The notes: generated from the letters alone by a model not told the origin. A stretch of DNA of 64,000 nt from Gordonia asplenii (GCF_012933505.1 NZ_JABBNB010000003.1:1-64000); one strand, 5' to 3'; shown: positions 47,237-56,869, counted from the first letter of the stretch. A program made the numbers and translations.

Positions 47237-47569
47237 CTAGTCGATAGCGAACTGTGGGCTCGAACCCGTACCGGTCAGGCGGCCTCCGCCCCAACTTCCG
47301 TTGCTGTAGGTCTCGACGTCGACTCGATACGTGCCCGGTTCGACGTCGGGCGGTACGGGCATCGTGCTCGAGTCGCCGGCGTCGACGATCGTCAGATACG
47401 TGCGGTCGGGCAGCTCGCTGCCGGCGAGGAACAGCCGTGTGTGGGCGAAGGCGGACGGGTCGTCGGGTGTGTGCCAGGTGACGGTCAACGATCGGGAGCG
47501 CGCGTCGAACTGTGTGCTGACCTGCAGGGAGATCGGTTCGAAGGGTTGGTGGCTGCGCACACTCGCCAT
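47237..47569 (-). CDS. Small hypothetical protein with an Ig/FnIII-like look
   Basis: The 110-residue product alternates hydrophobic and polar residues as in beta-sandwich folds (SLTVTWHTPDDPSAF, RLFLAGSELPDRTYLTIVDAG, EPGTYRVDVETYSNGSW). It has no signal peptide. It diverges from the peptidase gene with about 30 bases between. I recognise no family. The opposite strand is also open but gives an Arg-rich translation, so this frame is the more protein-like. Confidence 0.5.
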   Translation of the reverse strand: MASVRSHQPFEPISLQVSTQFDARSRSLTVTWHTPDDPSAFAHTRLFLAGSELPDRTYLTIVDAGDSSTMPVPPDVEPGTYRVDVETYSNGSWGGGRLTGTGSSPQFAID

Positions 47570-47598
47570 CGTAGGTGCTCACCGGCATACTGGTCCGG

Positions 47599-48459
47599 GT
47601 GAATACGACTCGAGTCGCGAAGACGGTGGCATCGATACTGATCGCCGGCGCCGCCGCGTGCATCGGCACCGCCCCGGCGGCCGCCGTTCCAGTGAGCTCC
47701 GCGCCTGGGACCGCTGGGCTGACTCCCGCGCTTGCCAGCGCGTACACCAGCGCGTGGACCGAGGCGAAACGGGAGGGTGTGCAACTGTCGATCACCTCGG
47801 GGAAGAGGTCGTGGGCGCAACAGCAGCAGATGTGGCGCGACGGCGTCGCGCAATACGGCAGTGCTTCTGCGGCTCGACGCTGGGTGCTGCCACCGAATGA
47901 ATCAACGCATGTCAGCGGCCGGGCCATCGACGTCGGGCCGCGAACAGGCGCTGCGTGGTTGGAGACAACCGGTCGACGTTGGGGGCTGTGTCGCACATTC
48001 GACAACGAGTGGTGGCATTTCGAACTCGTGACCATCCCGGGGCTGCCGTGCCCACCCCGATTGCCCGCGCTAGACGAGATGTCAGTGGGCCCCGATAGGG
48101 TGGGCGGCATGACACTGACAGCAGCCATGATCACCGTCGACACCACCGATCCGCTTCCGCTTGCCCGATGGTGGGCACAGCAGACCGGCGGTGAGATCCT
48201 CGCCGAGAACGAAGGATGGTTCGTCACCGTGAAGATCTCCGATGCCGGGCCGTTGCTCGCCTTCCAGAAGACCGCCGACCCCACTCCGGGTAAGAATCGG
48301 ATTCACCTCGACTTCGTCGCCGACGAGCGGGCCGCCGCCATTGAGGGGTTACTCGCGGCCGGCGCGACGCACGTCGCCGATCACGACATGCCCGGCTTCG
48401 CCTGGACCGTCCTCGCAGACCCGGACGGCAATCAGTTCTGCGTCGCACAGCACGGCTGA
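47599..48459 (+). CDS. Secreted VanY-type D,D-carboxypeptidase joined in frame to a VOC domain
   Basis: Residues 1-33 form a signal peptide ending in PAAAVP. Residues 45-155 are a VanY/peptidase M15 domain with zinc motifs STHVSGRAIDVGP (about 102) and EWWHFEL (about 137). The frame then runs without a stop through about 18 linker residues into a complete glyoxalase/VOC domain starting at Met 48110 (MTLTAAMITVDTTDPLPLARWW) and ending GNQFCVAQHG. A cytosolic-type VOC on a secreted peptidase is odd. An internal start at ATG 48110, after GGTGGGCGG, may make VOC separately. Confidence 0.7.
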   Translation: MNTTRVAKTVASILIAGAAACIGTAPAAAVPVSSAPGTAGLTPALASAYTSAWTEAKREGVQLSITSGKRSWAQQQQMWRDGVAQYGSASAARRWVLPPNESTHVSGRAIDVGPRTGAAWLETTGRRWGLCRTFDNEWWHFELVTIPGLPCPPRLPALDEMSVGPDRVGGMTLTAAMITVDTTDPLPLARWWAQQTGGEILAENEGWFVTVKISDAGPLLAFQKTADPTPGKNRIHLDFVADERAAAIEGLLAAGATHVADHDMPGFAWTVLADPDGNQFCVAQHG

Positions 48460-48468
48460 TCGTCGAGC

Positions 48469-49092
48469 ATGGGATTCACGCGCGATGAGCTCCTCGCGTT
48501 CCGCGACTGCACCGTCGACGATCTGATCGGCGACGATTGCCGACTGCTCTTCGTCGGGATCAATCCGGGGCTGTGGACCGCGGCCACCGGCGCTCATTTC
48601 GCGCGTCCGGGGAATCGCTTCTACCCGGCGCTCTATCACGCCGGAATCACCGAGTCCCTCATCGACGCGTCGACGGGGATGTCGCCCCGTGATCGCGACC
48701 AGCTCGTCCGGCGCGGCATCGGAATCACCAACGTCGTCGCGCGTGCCACGGCCGCTGCCGCCGAATTGACCGCCGACGAACTGCGCGAGGGTGGGCGGCG
48801 GCTCGTCGCCACCGTCGAGCGGATCGCGCCGATCGTCGTCGCGGTCGCCGGGATCACCGCATACCGGACCGCGTTCGGAGAGCCGCGGGCACGCCCCGGG
48901 CGGCAGTCGACAGTCCTCGGCGACGCCGCCGACACGCAGGTGTGGGTGGTTCCCAACCCGAGCGGACTCAACGCGCACGAGACTGTGGAGACCTTGGCCT
49001 CGCCGTATCGAGCGGTCGCACAGGCCGCGGGCGTCGAGCTCGTGGCGCGCGATGTTCCAGGTGCGGGTTCCGCCGACCCCGTTCGCGCATAA
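48469..49092 (+). CDS. mug: G/U mismatch-specific DNA glycosylase, Mug family
   Basis: The 207-residue protein has the Mug active-site motif LLFVGINPGLW (about 26-36) and the second motif VVPNPSGLNAHET (about 160), with GNRFYPAL between. It should excise uracil or ethenocytosine opposite G. The start ATG 48469 lies 9 bases after the preceding stop. It shares a direction with the peptidase-VOC gene and the shikimate dehydrogenase homologue. Confidence 0.92.
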   Translation: MGFTRDELLAFRDCTVDDLIGDDCRLLFVGINPGLWTAATGAHFARPGNRFYPALYHAGITESLIDASTGMSPRDRDQLVRRGIGITNVVARATAAAAELTADELREGGRRLVATVERIAPIVVAVAGITAYRTAFGEPRARPGRQSTVLGDAADTQVWVVPNPSGLNAHETVETLASPYRAVAQAAGVELVARDVPGAGSADPVRA

Positions 49093-49109
49093 GACCTAAC
49101 ATTGCGCTG

Positions 49110-49925
49110 GTGCCCATTCTGAACAAAGACATGTTGCTGTGCATCTCCCTGTCCGGGAGGCCGTCGAACATCGGAACCCGGTTCCACAACTACCTGTACG
49201 ACGAGCTCGGCGTGAACATGATCTACAAGGCGTTCAGCACCGACGACATCGCAGCGGCCATCGGCGGCGTGCGGGCGCTGGGGATCCGGGGCTGCTCGGT
49301 GTCGATGCCGTTCAAGGAAGAAGTGATTCCACTCGTTGACGAGATCGAGGAGTCGGCGGCGGCCATCGAATCCATCAACACCATCGTGAACGAGAACGGC
49401 CGCCTGGTGGCGTCGAACACCGACTATGAGGCAATCGCGGCGCTGATCGCCTCCAACGAGCTGGATCCGACCGCGCCGGTGATCGTGCGCGGTTCCGGCG
49501 GCATGGCGAAGGCAGTCGTCGCAGCGTTCCGCGGCGCGGGATTCGACGACCTGACCGTCGTCGCGCGCAACGTCGGGGCCGGCAGTGCACTCGCAGCCAA
49601 GTACGGATACCGGCACACAGTCGACGAGCCGGAACCCGTGGCCGCGATCCTCGTCAACGTCACACCGATCGGCATGGCGGGCGTTGACGAGGACGTGCTG
49701 TCGTTCCATGCCGATCAGATCGACGCGGCGACGGTTGTCTTCGACGTCGTCGCGTTCCCGGCGGAGACGCCCTTCATCCGGGCGGCTCGCGCGGCAGGCA
49801 AGCAGGTCATCACCGGCGCGGAAGTGATCGCGCTACAGGCGGCCCGGCAGTTCGAGCGTTATACCGGGATCGCCATCACCGCGGATCAGGTAGCGCGGGC
49901 GTCGGAGTTCTCGCGTCAGGTGTGA
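49110..49925 (+). CDS. Shikimate/quinate dehydrogenase-like protein
   Basis: The 271-residue protein has the AroE fold. CISLSGRPSNIGTRFHNYLY binds the substrate carboxylate, SVSMPFKEEVIPLVD contains the catalytic Lys (about 69), ASNTDYEAIA the catalytic Asp (about 104), and RGSGGMAKAVVAAF is the dinucleotide loop. The family's usual SxS appears as SLSG, so it may be a paralogue with a different substrate rather than the biosynthetic enzyme. GTG 49110 is the likely start. Its last 50 bases overlap the convergent exporter gene. Confidence 0.85.
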   Translation: MPILNKDMLLCISLSGRPSNIGTRFHNYLYDELGVNMIYKAFSTDDIAAAIGGVRALGIRGCSVSMPFKEEVIPLVDEIEESAAAIESINTIVNENGRLVASNTDYEAIAALIASNELDPTAPVIVRGSGGMAKAVVAAFRGAGFDDLTVVARNVGAGSALAAKYGYRHTVDEPEPVAAILVNVTPIGMAGVDEDVLSFHADQIDAATVVFDVVAFPAETPFIRAARAAGKQVITGAEVIALQAARQFERYTGIAITADQVARASEFSRQV

Positions 49926-50883
49926 GATCGTGATCGTCGTCGGCGGCTGAATTCTGCCGCCGACGGGGTCCGCGCGGTCGGTTGGCGATGGCCGCGCCGA
50001 CACTGGCCGCCACCACCAGACAGATGGCGACCGAGCGCCACAGTCCGAGTCGCTGGTCCAGGATGAGCCACCCCGCCAGCGCCGCGACGACCGGCTCGAG
50101 GCTCATCAGAACGCCGAATACATGGCGGGGCATTCTGCGCAGCGCCGCGAATTCGAGGCTGTAGGGGATTATCGAGGCCAGCAGCGCCGTCAGCGCGGCG
50201 AGGCCCAGCAGGTGGGGATCGGTGAGTCCGACCACCGCGCCCGGCAATCCCATCGGGAGCACCGCGAGAGTGCCGACGACCATCGCCATCGCCAACCCGC
50301 CGGCACCCGGGACGCGCTGCCCGACCCGCGCGCTGGTCACGATGTACCCCGCCCAGCTGGCCGCGGCGAGCAGCACGAAGCACACTCCGACTGGGTCGAG
50401 CGGATCGTCACCGACCAGACTCTCAACTCCCAGCAATGCCATACCGGCCGCAGCCAGCGCGACACACACGATGTCGGCACGCTTGCGGGACAACACCGCT
50501 GCCAGGACGAGGGGGCCCAGAAACTCGATGGCCACCGCGGTTCCGAGTGGGATGCGGGCGATGGCCGCGTAGAAGAAGCCGTTCATTCCGGCCATGGCCA
50601 GCCCGAACAGTGCCACACCCAGCCACTGACGTCGGGTCCAGCGGCGTATCGACGGTCGCGTGACCGCGACGAGCGCGACCGCGGCCAACCCCAAGCGCAG
50701 GACGGTCACGCCCCAGGATCCCAGGTCGTCGAACAATTGAGCGGCGAGTGCCGCACCGAATTGGAGTGAGGTGCACGAACCGAGGATCAGCAGCACCGAC
50801 GACGGGCTGGCGTGAGAGTTCGCGGCGGGTGACGCGGTCACTGCGGACGAAGCTGTCGATGGTCCATCGTTCAAGGATGCCAA
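49876..50883 (-). CDS. EamA-family exporter, RhtA-like
   Basis: The protein of up to 335 residues has ten hydrophobic segments in two EamA repeats (about 30-150 and 165-300) and a charged tail. FGAALAAQLFDDLGSWGVTVLRLGLAA and IPLGTAVAIEFLGPL resemble the RhtA threonine/homoserine exporters. The likely TTG start at 50883 faces the LysR gene at 50954, and that regulator probably controls export. Confidence 0.87.
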   Translation of the reverse strand: MASLNDGPSTASSAVTASPAANSHASPSSVLLILGSCTSLQFGAALAAQLFDDLGSWGVTVLRLGLAAVALVAVTRPSIRRWTRRQWLGVALFGLAMAGMNGFFYAAIARIPLGTAVAIEFLGPLVLAAVLSRKRADIVCVALAAAGMALLGVESLVGDDPLDPVGVCFVLLAAASWAGYIVTSARVGQRVPGAGGLAMAMVVGTLAVLPMGLPGAVVGLTDPHLLGLAALTALLASIIPYSLEFAALRRMPRHVFGVLMSLEPVVAALAGWLILDQRLGLWRSVAICLVVAASVGAAIANRPRGPRRRQNSAADDDHDLTPDARTPTPALPDPR

Positions 50884-50953
50884 CCCCGATGCATTCGGTC
50901 TAGTGAATGGTTTTTATGGTAACACTTAAGATATTTTGTCCTATTCTGAGCTG

Positions 50954-51874
50954 ATGTTGAACGTCGCACGATTGCGGATTCTGTGGGAGCTCAGTCGGCG
51001 GGGCACTCTGGCCGAAGTCGCGGCGGCCTTGTCCTATACGCCCTCGGCAGTGTCCCAACAGTTATCGCTGCTCGAGCGGGAAACGGGCGTCGTGCTGTTG
51101 GAGCGTGTCGGACGCGGAGTGCGGTTGACCGATCACGCCCAGGCCCTCGTCGAACATACTGAGGTGATTCTCGCTCGACTCGAGGAGGCCGAAACGGGTC
51201 TTGCTCAGCTCGCGCCGACCGTTCGGGGGGTGTTGCGAGTCGGTTCGTTTCCGACCGTCGTGCTGACCATTGCACCGACGGCGTTGACCTTGCTAGCGCA
51301 GCGTCACCCCGAACTCGACGTCGAGATCACTCAGCGGGAAGTCGGCGAAGCGCACAGCGGGTTGCTGTCGCACCAGTTCGACGTCATCGTCGGCGAGGAA
51401 TACCCGGGAATGCCCGAAGCGATCCTCGACGGTGTGGACCGTGCGGAACTGCTGTCGGATCCGTTGCGGCTCGTTCTTCCGCTCGACATGCCGATTCCGA
51501 GTCGGCTCGCGGACCTGGCGCAGAGTCCGTGGTCGTTAGACCCTGCAGATTCGCCGACCGGTCGGTGGTCGCGGGGAGTGTGCCGGGCGGTCGGGTTCGA
51601 GCCGCGCGTTCAGTTCGAGGCTCCAAATCCGCTCCTGCACGCTCACCTCGTGCGGACGGGTCACGCGGTGTCGATGCTGCCGGCACTCATCGCGTCCGGA
51701 CACTTGGACGGCACGACGTTGGTGGGACTGCCCGGTGACCCGCAGCGGACGTTGTATACCGCCGTGCGTTCCGGGCGTGCCGATCATCCCGCGATTCGTG
51801 CGTTTCGGCGTGCGCTCACCGATGCTGCGCGGATGGAGGAGGCGCCCGAGCCGGTAGTGCGACTCGTGCAATAG
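50954..51874 (+). CDS. LysR-family regulator of the divergent exporter
   Basis: The protein of about 306 residues has a LysR HTH near the start (LNVARLRILWELSRRGTLAEVAAALSYTPSAVSQQLSLLERE) and a substrate-binding-like effector domain. ATG 50954 gives the standard N-terminus; TTG 50936 would add six residues. The 70-base divergent region to the EamA gene is AT-rich (TGGTTTTTATGGTAAC), which fits a shared promoter-operator. Confidence 0.88.
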   Translation: MLNVARLRILWELSRRGTLAEVAAALSYTPSAVSQQLSLLERETGVVLLERVGRGVRLTDHAQALVEHTEVILARLEEAETGLAQLAPTVRGVLRVGSFPTVVLTIAPTALTLLAQRHPELDVEITQREVGEAHSGLLSHQFDVIVGEEYPGMPEAILDGVDRAELLSDPLRLVLPLDMPIPSRLADLAQSPWSLDPADSPTGRWSRGVCRAVGFEPRVQFEAPNPLLHAHLVRTGHAVSMLPALIASGHLDGTTLVGLPGDPQRTLYTAVRSGRADHPAIRAFRRALTDAARMEEAPEPVVRLVQ

Positions 51875-51985
51875 CCCCTATCCAGAAGTTCCGGTTATCC
51901 ACAGATTCGGAGATCGATGGAACCGAACGGGCCGCGGGCGCGTCCAAGTGTGTGAACCGCACCCCCGACCCAACGGAGACCTCTG

Positions 51986-53245
51986 ATGGAGCACTTCGAC
52001 CCCGATACCGTACTCGCACAATTCGACGTCGACGAGTCGACGGACCTCGATGCGATTTGTTACACCCTCGCAGTTCTCGTCCGACTGTCGAACGCCATCG
52101 ATCACCGGCTCGCGACGGTGACAGCACTCGGTGAGCGCCTCGGCATTCCGCGACGCAAGGGCGTCAAGTCGATGGTGAAACTCTTGATCGAGCAAGGCCT
52201 GGCACCGCACATCGCATATCGGACGTTGCGTGACGGCCAACAATTCGCCGACGTCCCGACGGTCGAAGCGCACGCTCGCGACGGGGCGCTGTCGGGCGAG
52301 CATGTCGATGCGATCTTCAAAGGGCTCCGGCACATTCAAGCGCGCGTCGCACTCAGTGAGGAAGACTATGAGACCTGCGTGTCAACACTGACCAGTCAGG
52401 CGTTCACCGCGAACCCGAGGGCCGTGACCGATAAGGCGCGCGCAATCGCGATCAGCCTGGCACCCGAGGAATCCGAGCCTCGGGTCGCCGAAGACCGCGC
52501 CCTGAACGAGTTGTCGTTCTCGCCCGGTGCGGATGGTCGATTCACCGGCGAATTCGATCTCGACTGCGTGACAGCCGCCCGACTTCACACAGCTCTGGAC
52601 CCGCTGTGTGCGCCGGTGTCGGGCCCCGACGGCGAACCCGATCCGCGGTCGGCGGCGAAGCGTCGGGCCGACGCCTTCGATCAGATCATTGCCAGCTACC
52701 TTCGGCACTGCGATCGGCCCGCGCAGGGCGGTGAGAAGCCGAACGTACTGCTCATGCTTCCGTGGAACGCGGTTCACCACACCGGAGGTGGTGATTTCGG
52801 TGAGGTGGCGCACCTCACCTGGGCGGGCCCCGTGACCGCAGCGACCGCGGCTGCCCTGGCGTGCGATTGCGATGTCAGTCGAGTAGTCGTCGACGCCGAG
52901 TCGGTGCCGCTGGATGTCGGGCGCGAGCATCGGGTCGTGCCGGCGAGTCTACGCAAGGCGGTGATCGCCCGTGACATGGTCTGCATCCGGTGTGGGCACC
53001 CGGCGTCGTGGTGCGATGTCCACCACAACGTGCCGTGGGAGAGCGGCGGCGAGACGTCGTTGAGCAACTCGTCACTGCTATGCCGCGACGATCACACCTG
53101 GCTGCATCAGCGGGGATGGACGGTCGTCATCGGACCCGACGGGCATCCCTGCATGAAACCACCCGCCGATGCCGAATCACAGGCGCTGATTCCTGCGTTC
53201 AATCGCCGGCAGACTCGGCCGCTGTCCCGGCTGGAAGCTGCCTAG
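51986..53245 (+). CDS. DUF222 protein with C-terminal HNH domain (13E12-type)
   Basis: The 419-residue protein has an N-terminal DUF222 helical region (1-290) and a C-terminal HNH nuclease motif (CIRCGHPASWCDVHHNVPWESGG then SSLLCRDDHTWLHQRGW). This is the mobile-looking 13E12 repeat family, abundant in Mycobacterium and Gordonia genomes. All HNH residues are present, so it may be catalytically competent. ATG 51986 follows GGAG. Its function in the host is not established. Confidence 0.9.
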   Translation: MEHFDPDTVLAQFDVDESTDLDAICYTLAVLVRLSNAIDHRLATVTALGERLGIPRRKGVKSMVKLLIEQGLAPHIAYRTLRDGQQFADVPTVEAHARDGALSGEHVDAIFKGLRHIQARVALSEEDYETCVSTLTSQAFTANPRAVTDKARAIAISLAPEESEPRVAEDRALNELSFSPGADGRFTGEFDLDCVTAARLHTALDPLCAPVSGPDGEPDPRSAAKRRADAFDQIIASYLRHCDRPAQGGEKPNVLLMLPWNAVHHTGGGDFGEVAHLTWAGPVTAATAAALACDCDVSRVVVDAESVPLDVGREHRVVPASLRKAVIARDMVCIRCGHPASWCDVHHNVPWESGGETSLSNSSLLCRDDHTWLHQRGWTVVIGPDGHPCMKPPADAESQALIPAFNRRQTRPLSRLEAA

Positions 53246-53297
53246 CCGGCAGAGGGGCATAAGCGACGCACCCAGCACATTCGGTAGGGTCGTTCGG

Positions 53298-55751
53298 GTG
53301 AATTCGAGCTCACCACTGAAGTCGGTGGTCACCCGTTTGGCCGAGGAACTGTCTGTCGCCGAGGGGCAGGTGGCTGCCGCCGTTCAATTGCTTGACGACG
53401 GATCGACGGTGCCGTTCATCGCGCGGTACCGCAAGGAGGCGACCGGCAGCCTCGATGACGCACAACTGCGCACCCTTGACGAACGGCTCGGGTACCTTCG
53501 TGAGCTCGACGAACGTCGTGCCGCGGTGATCGCGTCCATCGAGGAACAGGGCAAGCTCACCGACGCGCTTCGCGCGGACCTCCTGGCGGCCGACACCAAG
53601 GCTCGCGTCGAAGACATCTATCTCCCGTACAAGCCGAAGCGCCGCACCAAGGCGCAGATCGCACGTGAGGCCGGCCTGACGCCGCTCGCCAAGCGGCTGC
53701 TGGCCGATCCTTCGCTCGATCCAGCCACCACCGCGCAGGAGTTCATCACCGAAGGATTCGCAGACGCCAACGCGGCACTCGACGGCGCGCGCCAGATCCT
53801 GATCGAACGTGCTTCCGAGGACGCACAGTTGGTTGGATCTGTTCGCGAAAAGTTCTGGAAAGATGCGTCGTTGCGGACGGTGCCACGATCTGAGCAGGCT
53901 GCGACTGCGCCAGCCGCGCAGAAGTTCCGGGACTATTTCGACTTCGCCGAACCGTTGGAGACCATGCCGTCGCACCGGGTGCTCGCGGTACTGCGCGGCG
54001 AGAAGGAAGAGGCGCTGACTCTAAGCTTCGATGGTGGCGAGGACGAGCCCTACCAGGCAATGGTTGCCGCGACCCTCGGCGTCGACGCATCGAACCCAGG
54101 TGCTGCCACGAAGTGGCTCGGCGACACCGTCCGGTGGGCGTGGCGGACCAAGCTGATGATCATGGCAACTGTCGACGCACGAATGAAGCTGCGCCAGCGT
54201 GCTGAAGAGGATGCGGTCGCGGTCTTCGCTACCAATCTGAAAGACCTTCTTCTCGCCGCACCGGCGGGTACGCGCGCCACTCTCGGTCTTGATCCGGGAT
54301 TCCGCACGGGAGTCAAAGTCGCGGTCGTCGATGCGACGGGAAAGGTCCTCGACACGTGTGCGATCTACCCGCATCAGCCGCAGAACCAGTGGGGCCAGGC
54401 GAAGGCCACTCTCGGTGCGCTAGTGGCCCGCCACGGTGTCGAACTCGTAGCGATCGGTAACGGCACCGCGTCGCGCGAAACCGACGCGTTGGCAACCGAA
54501 CTCATCTCCGACATCACCAAGTCCGGGGCGAAGGCACCGGCGAAGGCCGTCGTCAGCGAGGCCGGCGCCTCGGTCTACTCGGCATCGGAATACGCCTCTC
54601 ACGAGCTGCCCGACATGGACGTATCGCTACGCGGCGCGGTATCGATCGCTCGGCGACTGCAGGATCCGCTCGCCGAACTCGTCAAGATCGACCCCAAGTC
54701 GATCGGCGTGGGGCAGTATCAGCACGACATCACACCGGGCATCCTCGCTCGCAGCCTCGACGCGGTAGTCGAAGACGCGGTCAACGCGGTCGGCGTCGAC
54801 CTCAACACCGCGTCGGTCCCGCTTCTGTCCAGGGTCTCCGGCGTCACGCCCAGCCTTGCGGCCGCGATCGTCGCGCACCGCGACAGTGCCGGCGCATTCC
54901 GAAGCCGCAAAGGACTCCTTGACGTCCCGCGGCTGGGTCCCAAGGCATTCGAGCAGTGCGCCGGCTTCCTGCGGATTCGCGAGGGCGACGACCCGCTCGA
55001 CTCCTCCGGAGTCCACCCCGAGGCGTACCCCGTCGTCCGTCGCATCCTCGACCGGTCGGGCACAACGCTGACCGATCTCATCGGCGACACCAGGACACTC
55101 AAGTCGCTGCGCCCCACCGACTTCGCCGACGACCGGTTCGGCATCCCCACCGTCACCGACATCCTCGCCGAATTGGAGAAGCCGGGCCGTGATCCGCGCC
55201 CCGCCTTCGCCACCGCGACGTTCGCCGCGGGCGTGGAGAAGGTCTCCGACCTCAAGCCCGGCATGGTTCTCGAAGGAGTCGTCACCAACGTCGCCGCTTT
55301 CGGCGCATTCGTCGACGTCGGGGTCCACCAAGACGGCCTCGTCCACGTGTCGGCGATGTCCGACCGGTTCGTCGCCGACCCGCACGAAGTAGTCCGCTCA
55401 GGTCAAGTCGTGCGCGTGAAAGTCATGGAAGTCGACGTCGAACGCAAACGCATCGGTCTGTCGCTGCGACTCAACGACGAGGTCGGCGGCGACAACCGCG
55501 CCCGACCATCCCGCGGCACTGGAAACGACCGCGGCAGGGGACAAGACAGCTCCAACCGAGAGTCGGGCGCTCAACACAACCAGAATCGCGGTAACTCCGG
55601 GCAGCGCGCGAACAACGCGAACGGCAACCAGCGCGGCAACGGCAATCGCGCCAACAATCAGTCTCGCAACAACCGAAACAACAATCGCGGCGCAAACCAG
55701 CCGTCGGGCTCGATGGCGCAGGCGCTGCGCGATGCGGGATTCGGCAAGTAG
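53298..55751 (+). CDS. tex: Tex-family RNA-binding transcription accessory protein
   Basis: The 817-residue protein has the Tex domains in order: an N-terminal helical region (1-190), a YqgF-like domain (LGLDPGFRTGVKVAVVDATGK, about 330-350), helix-hairpin-helix repeats (LLSRVSGVTPSLAAAIVAHRD) and an S1 RNA-binding domain near 655-720 (GMVLEGVVTNVAAFGAFVDVGVHQDGLVH). After S1 comes an unusual low-complexity Asn/Arg/Gly tail of about 65 residues. GTG 53298 gives the family N-terminus. Confidence 0.95.
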   Translation: MNSSSPLKSVVTRLAEELSVAEGQVAAAVQLLDDGSTVPFIARYRKEATGSLDDAQLRTLDERLGYLRELDERRAAVIASIEEQGKLTDALRADLLAADTKARVEDIYLPYKPKRRTKAQIAREAGLTPLAKRLLADPSLDPATTAQEFITEGFADANAALDGARQILIERASEDAQLVGSVREKFWKDASLRTVPRSEQAATAPAAQKFRDYFDFAEPLETMPSHRVLAVLRGEKEEALTLSFDGGEDEPYQAMVAATLGVDASNPGAATKWLGDTVRWAWRTKLMIMATVDARMKLRQRAEEDAVAVFATNLKDLLLAAPAGTRATLGLDPGFRTGVKVAVVDATGKVLDTCAIYPHQPQNQWGQAKATLGALVARHGVELVAIGNGTASRETDALATELISDITKSGAKAPAKAVVSEAGASVYSASEYASHELPDMDVSLRGAVSIARRLQDPLAELVKIDPKSIGVGQYQHDITPGILARSLDAVVEDAVNAVGVDLNTASVPLLSRVSGVTPSLAAAIVAHRDSAGAFRSRKGLLDVPRLGPKAFEQCAGFLRIREGDDPLDSSGVHPEAYPVVRRILDRSGTTLTDLIGDTRTLKSLRPTDFADDRFGIPTVTDILAELEKPGRDPRPAFATATFAAGVEKVSDLKPGMVLEGVVTNVAAFGAFVDVGVHQDGLVHVSAMSDRFVADPHEVVRSGQVVRVKVMEVDVERKRIGLSLRLNDEVGGDNRARPSRGTGNDRGRGQDSSNRESGAQHNQNRGNSGQRANNANGNQRGNGNRANNQSRNNRNNNRGANQPSGSMAQALRDAGFGK

Positions 55752-55779
55752 TCGCAGTCGACGCCGAGTCGCGCCGGGC

Positions 55780-55819
55780 GTCGGCGGCAGGGGCTATCGC
55801 CTCACACGGCCGCCGACGT
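55780..55819. terminator. Possible terminator between convergent tex and epimerase genes
   Basis: CGTCGGCGGC (55780-55789) pairs with GCCGCCGACG (55810-55819) around a 20-base loop. It overlaps the end of the epimerase gene. The large loop and absence of a T run make it a weak call. Confidence 0.3.
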
Positions 55820-56836
55820 AGGAGCGACAGGGGAGAATCGCTGCCCCGACGTCGGCTTCGCCGATCCGATCTGACCCGACTCAGACAGAAAGGCCACCAG
55901 GTCGGCGAGCGTCTGCTCCGACGTCCGCGGGCGATAGCCGAGCTGCGTCACCGCCTTGGTGATGTCGACGACGGGCTGTGCCTCCAGCGCGCTGATCGAC
56001 GCCCTCGACACCAGATCCGACCCGAACAGATGACTGATCGGCTCGATGACGGGTACGACGACCTTGAGCACGCTCAACGGGATCGCGAGAAGTGGCTGGG
56101 GACGCCCGCACAGTTGCGCGACGCGACGCATCGCATCGAACAACCGCACGGGCGCCCCGCCGAGCAGATAGTTCTCGCCGGTCACCCCTCGTTCACCGGC
56201 GGCTATCAGACCCAACGCGACGTCACGCACATCGACGAGATCGAATGTTCCGTCAACAAACAATGGAACACGACCACGCGCCGCGTCGCTGAGCATTCCG
56301 TTGATTCGCGACAACCCGTGATCGACCGGGCCGTACACACCGGTCGGATTGCAGATCACCGCGTCGAGGCCGTCGGCGATCACCGCGCGAAGTTCCTGCT
56401 CACCGGCCCACTTCGACCGGTCGTACACGGGTAGCGCCGCGTCTTGCGATCGCGCCGACGTTTCGTCGACGATCCCGGTGTCGGTGTACTGATCGAACGA
56501 GTGGATCGAACTGCAGTGGACGAAGCGTCGCACCCCGGCGGCCAGTGCTGCTCGCGCGGTCGACGCCACACCCTCGGTGTTGATCCGCCACGCCAGTTCG
56601 TCCTGCTGCTTGAGGGTGATCATCGCGACCAGGTGATACACGGTGTCGACGCCGTCAAACGCGGTGGTCAACGCGTCGGCGTCGAAGATGTCCGCACGCA
56701 GCCATGTCACCGACGACGCTCGGCTCGCACGGGGCTCCACCCGATCGATGGCCACGACGTCGTGCCCGTCGGCGACGAGCTGGTTGACCAGGTTGGTTCC
56801 GACGAATCCGGCGGCACCGGTGACAGCGACTTTCAT
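55802..56836 (-). CDS. NAD-dependent epimerase/dehydratase-type SDR protein
   Basis: The 344-residue extended SDR has the Rossmann motif VTGAAGFVGTNLVNQL (about 5-20), the YDRSK catalytic Tyr/Lys pair and NPTGVYGP. The overall form (ending in a helix-rich C-terminus) resembles 3-beta-hydroxysteroid dehydrogenase-like epimerases. A perfect KstR-like palindrome lies 34 bases upstream, suggesting a sterol or lipid role. ATG 56836 follows AAGGAAA. The substrate is not known from sequence. Confidence 0.85.
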   Translation of the reverse strand: MKVAVTGAAGFVGTNLVNQLVADGHDVVAIDRVEPRASRASSVTWLRADIFDADALTTAFDGVDTVYHLVAMITLKQQDELAWRINTEGVASTARAALAAGVRRFVHCSSIHSFDQYTDTGIVDETSARSQDAALPVYDRSKWAGEQELRAVIADGLDAVICNPTGVYGPVDHGLSRINGMLSDAARGRVPLFVDGTFDLVDVRDVALGLIAAGERGVTGENYLLGGAPVRLFDAMRRVAQLCGRPQPLLAIPLSVLKVVVPVIEPISHLFGSDLVSRASISALEAQPVVDITKAVTQLGYRPRTSEQTLADLVAFLSESGQIGSAKPTSGQRFSPVAPTSAAV

Positions 56837-56869
56837 CCGTTTCCTTACCTCAACGAACGCTCACAGAAT

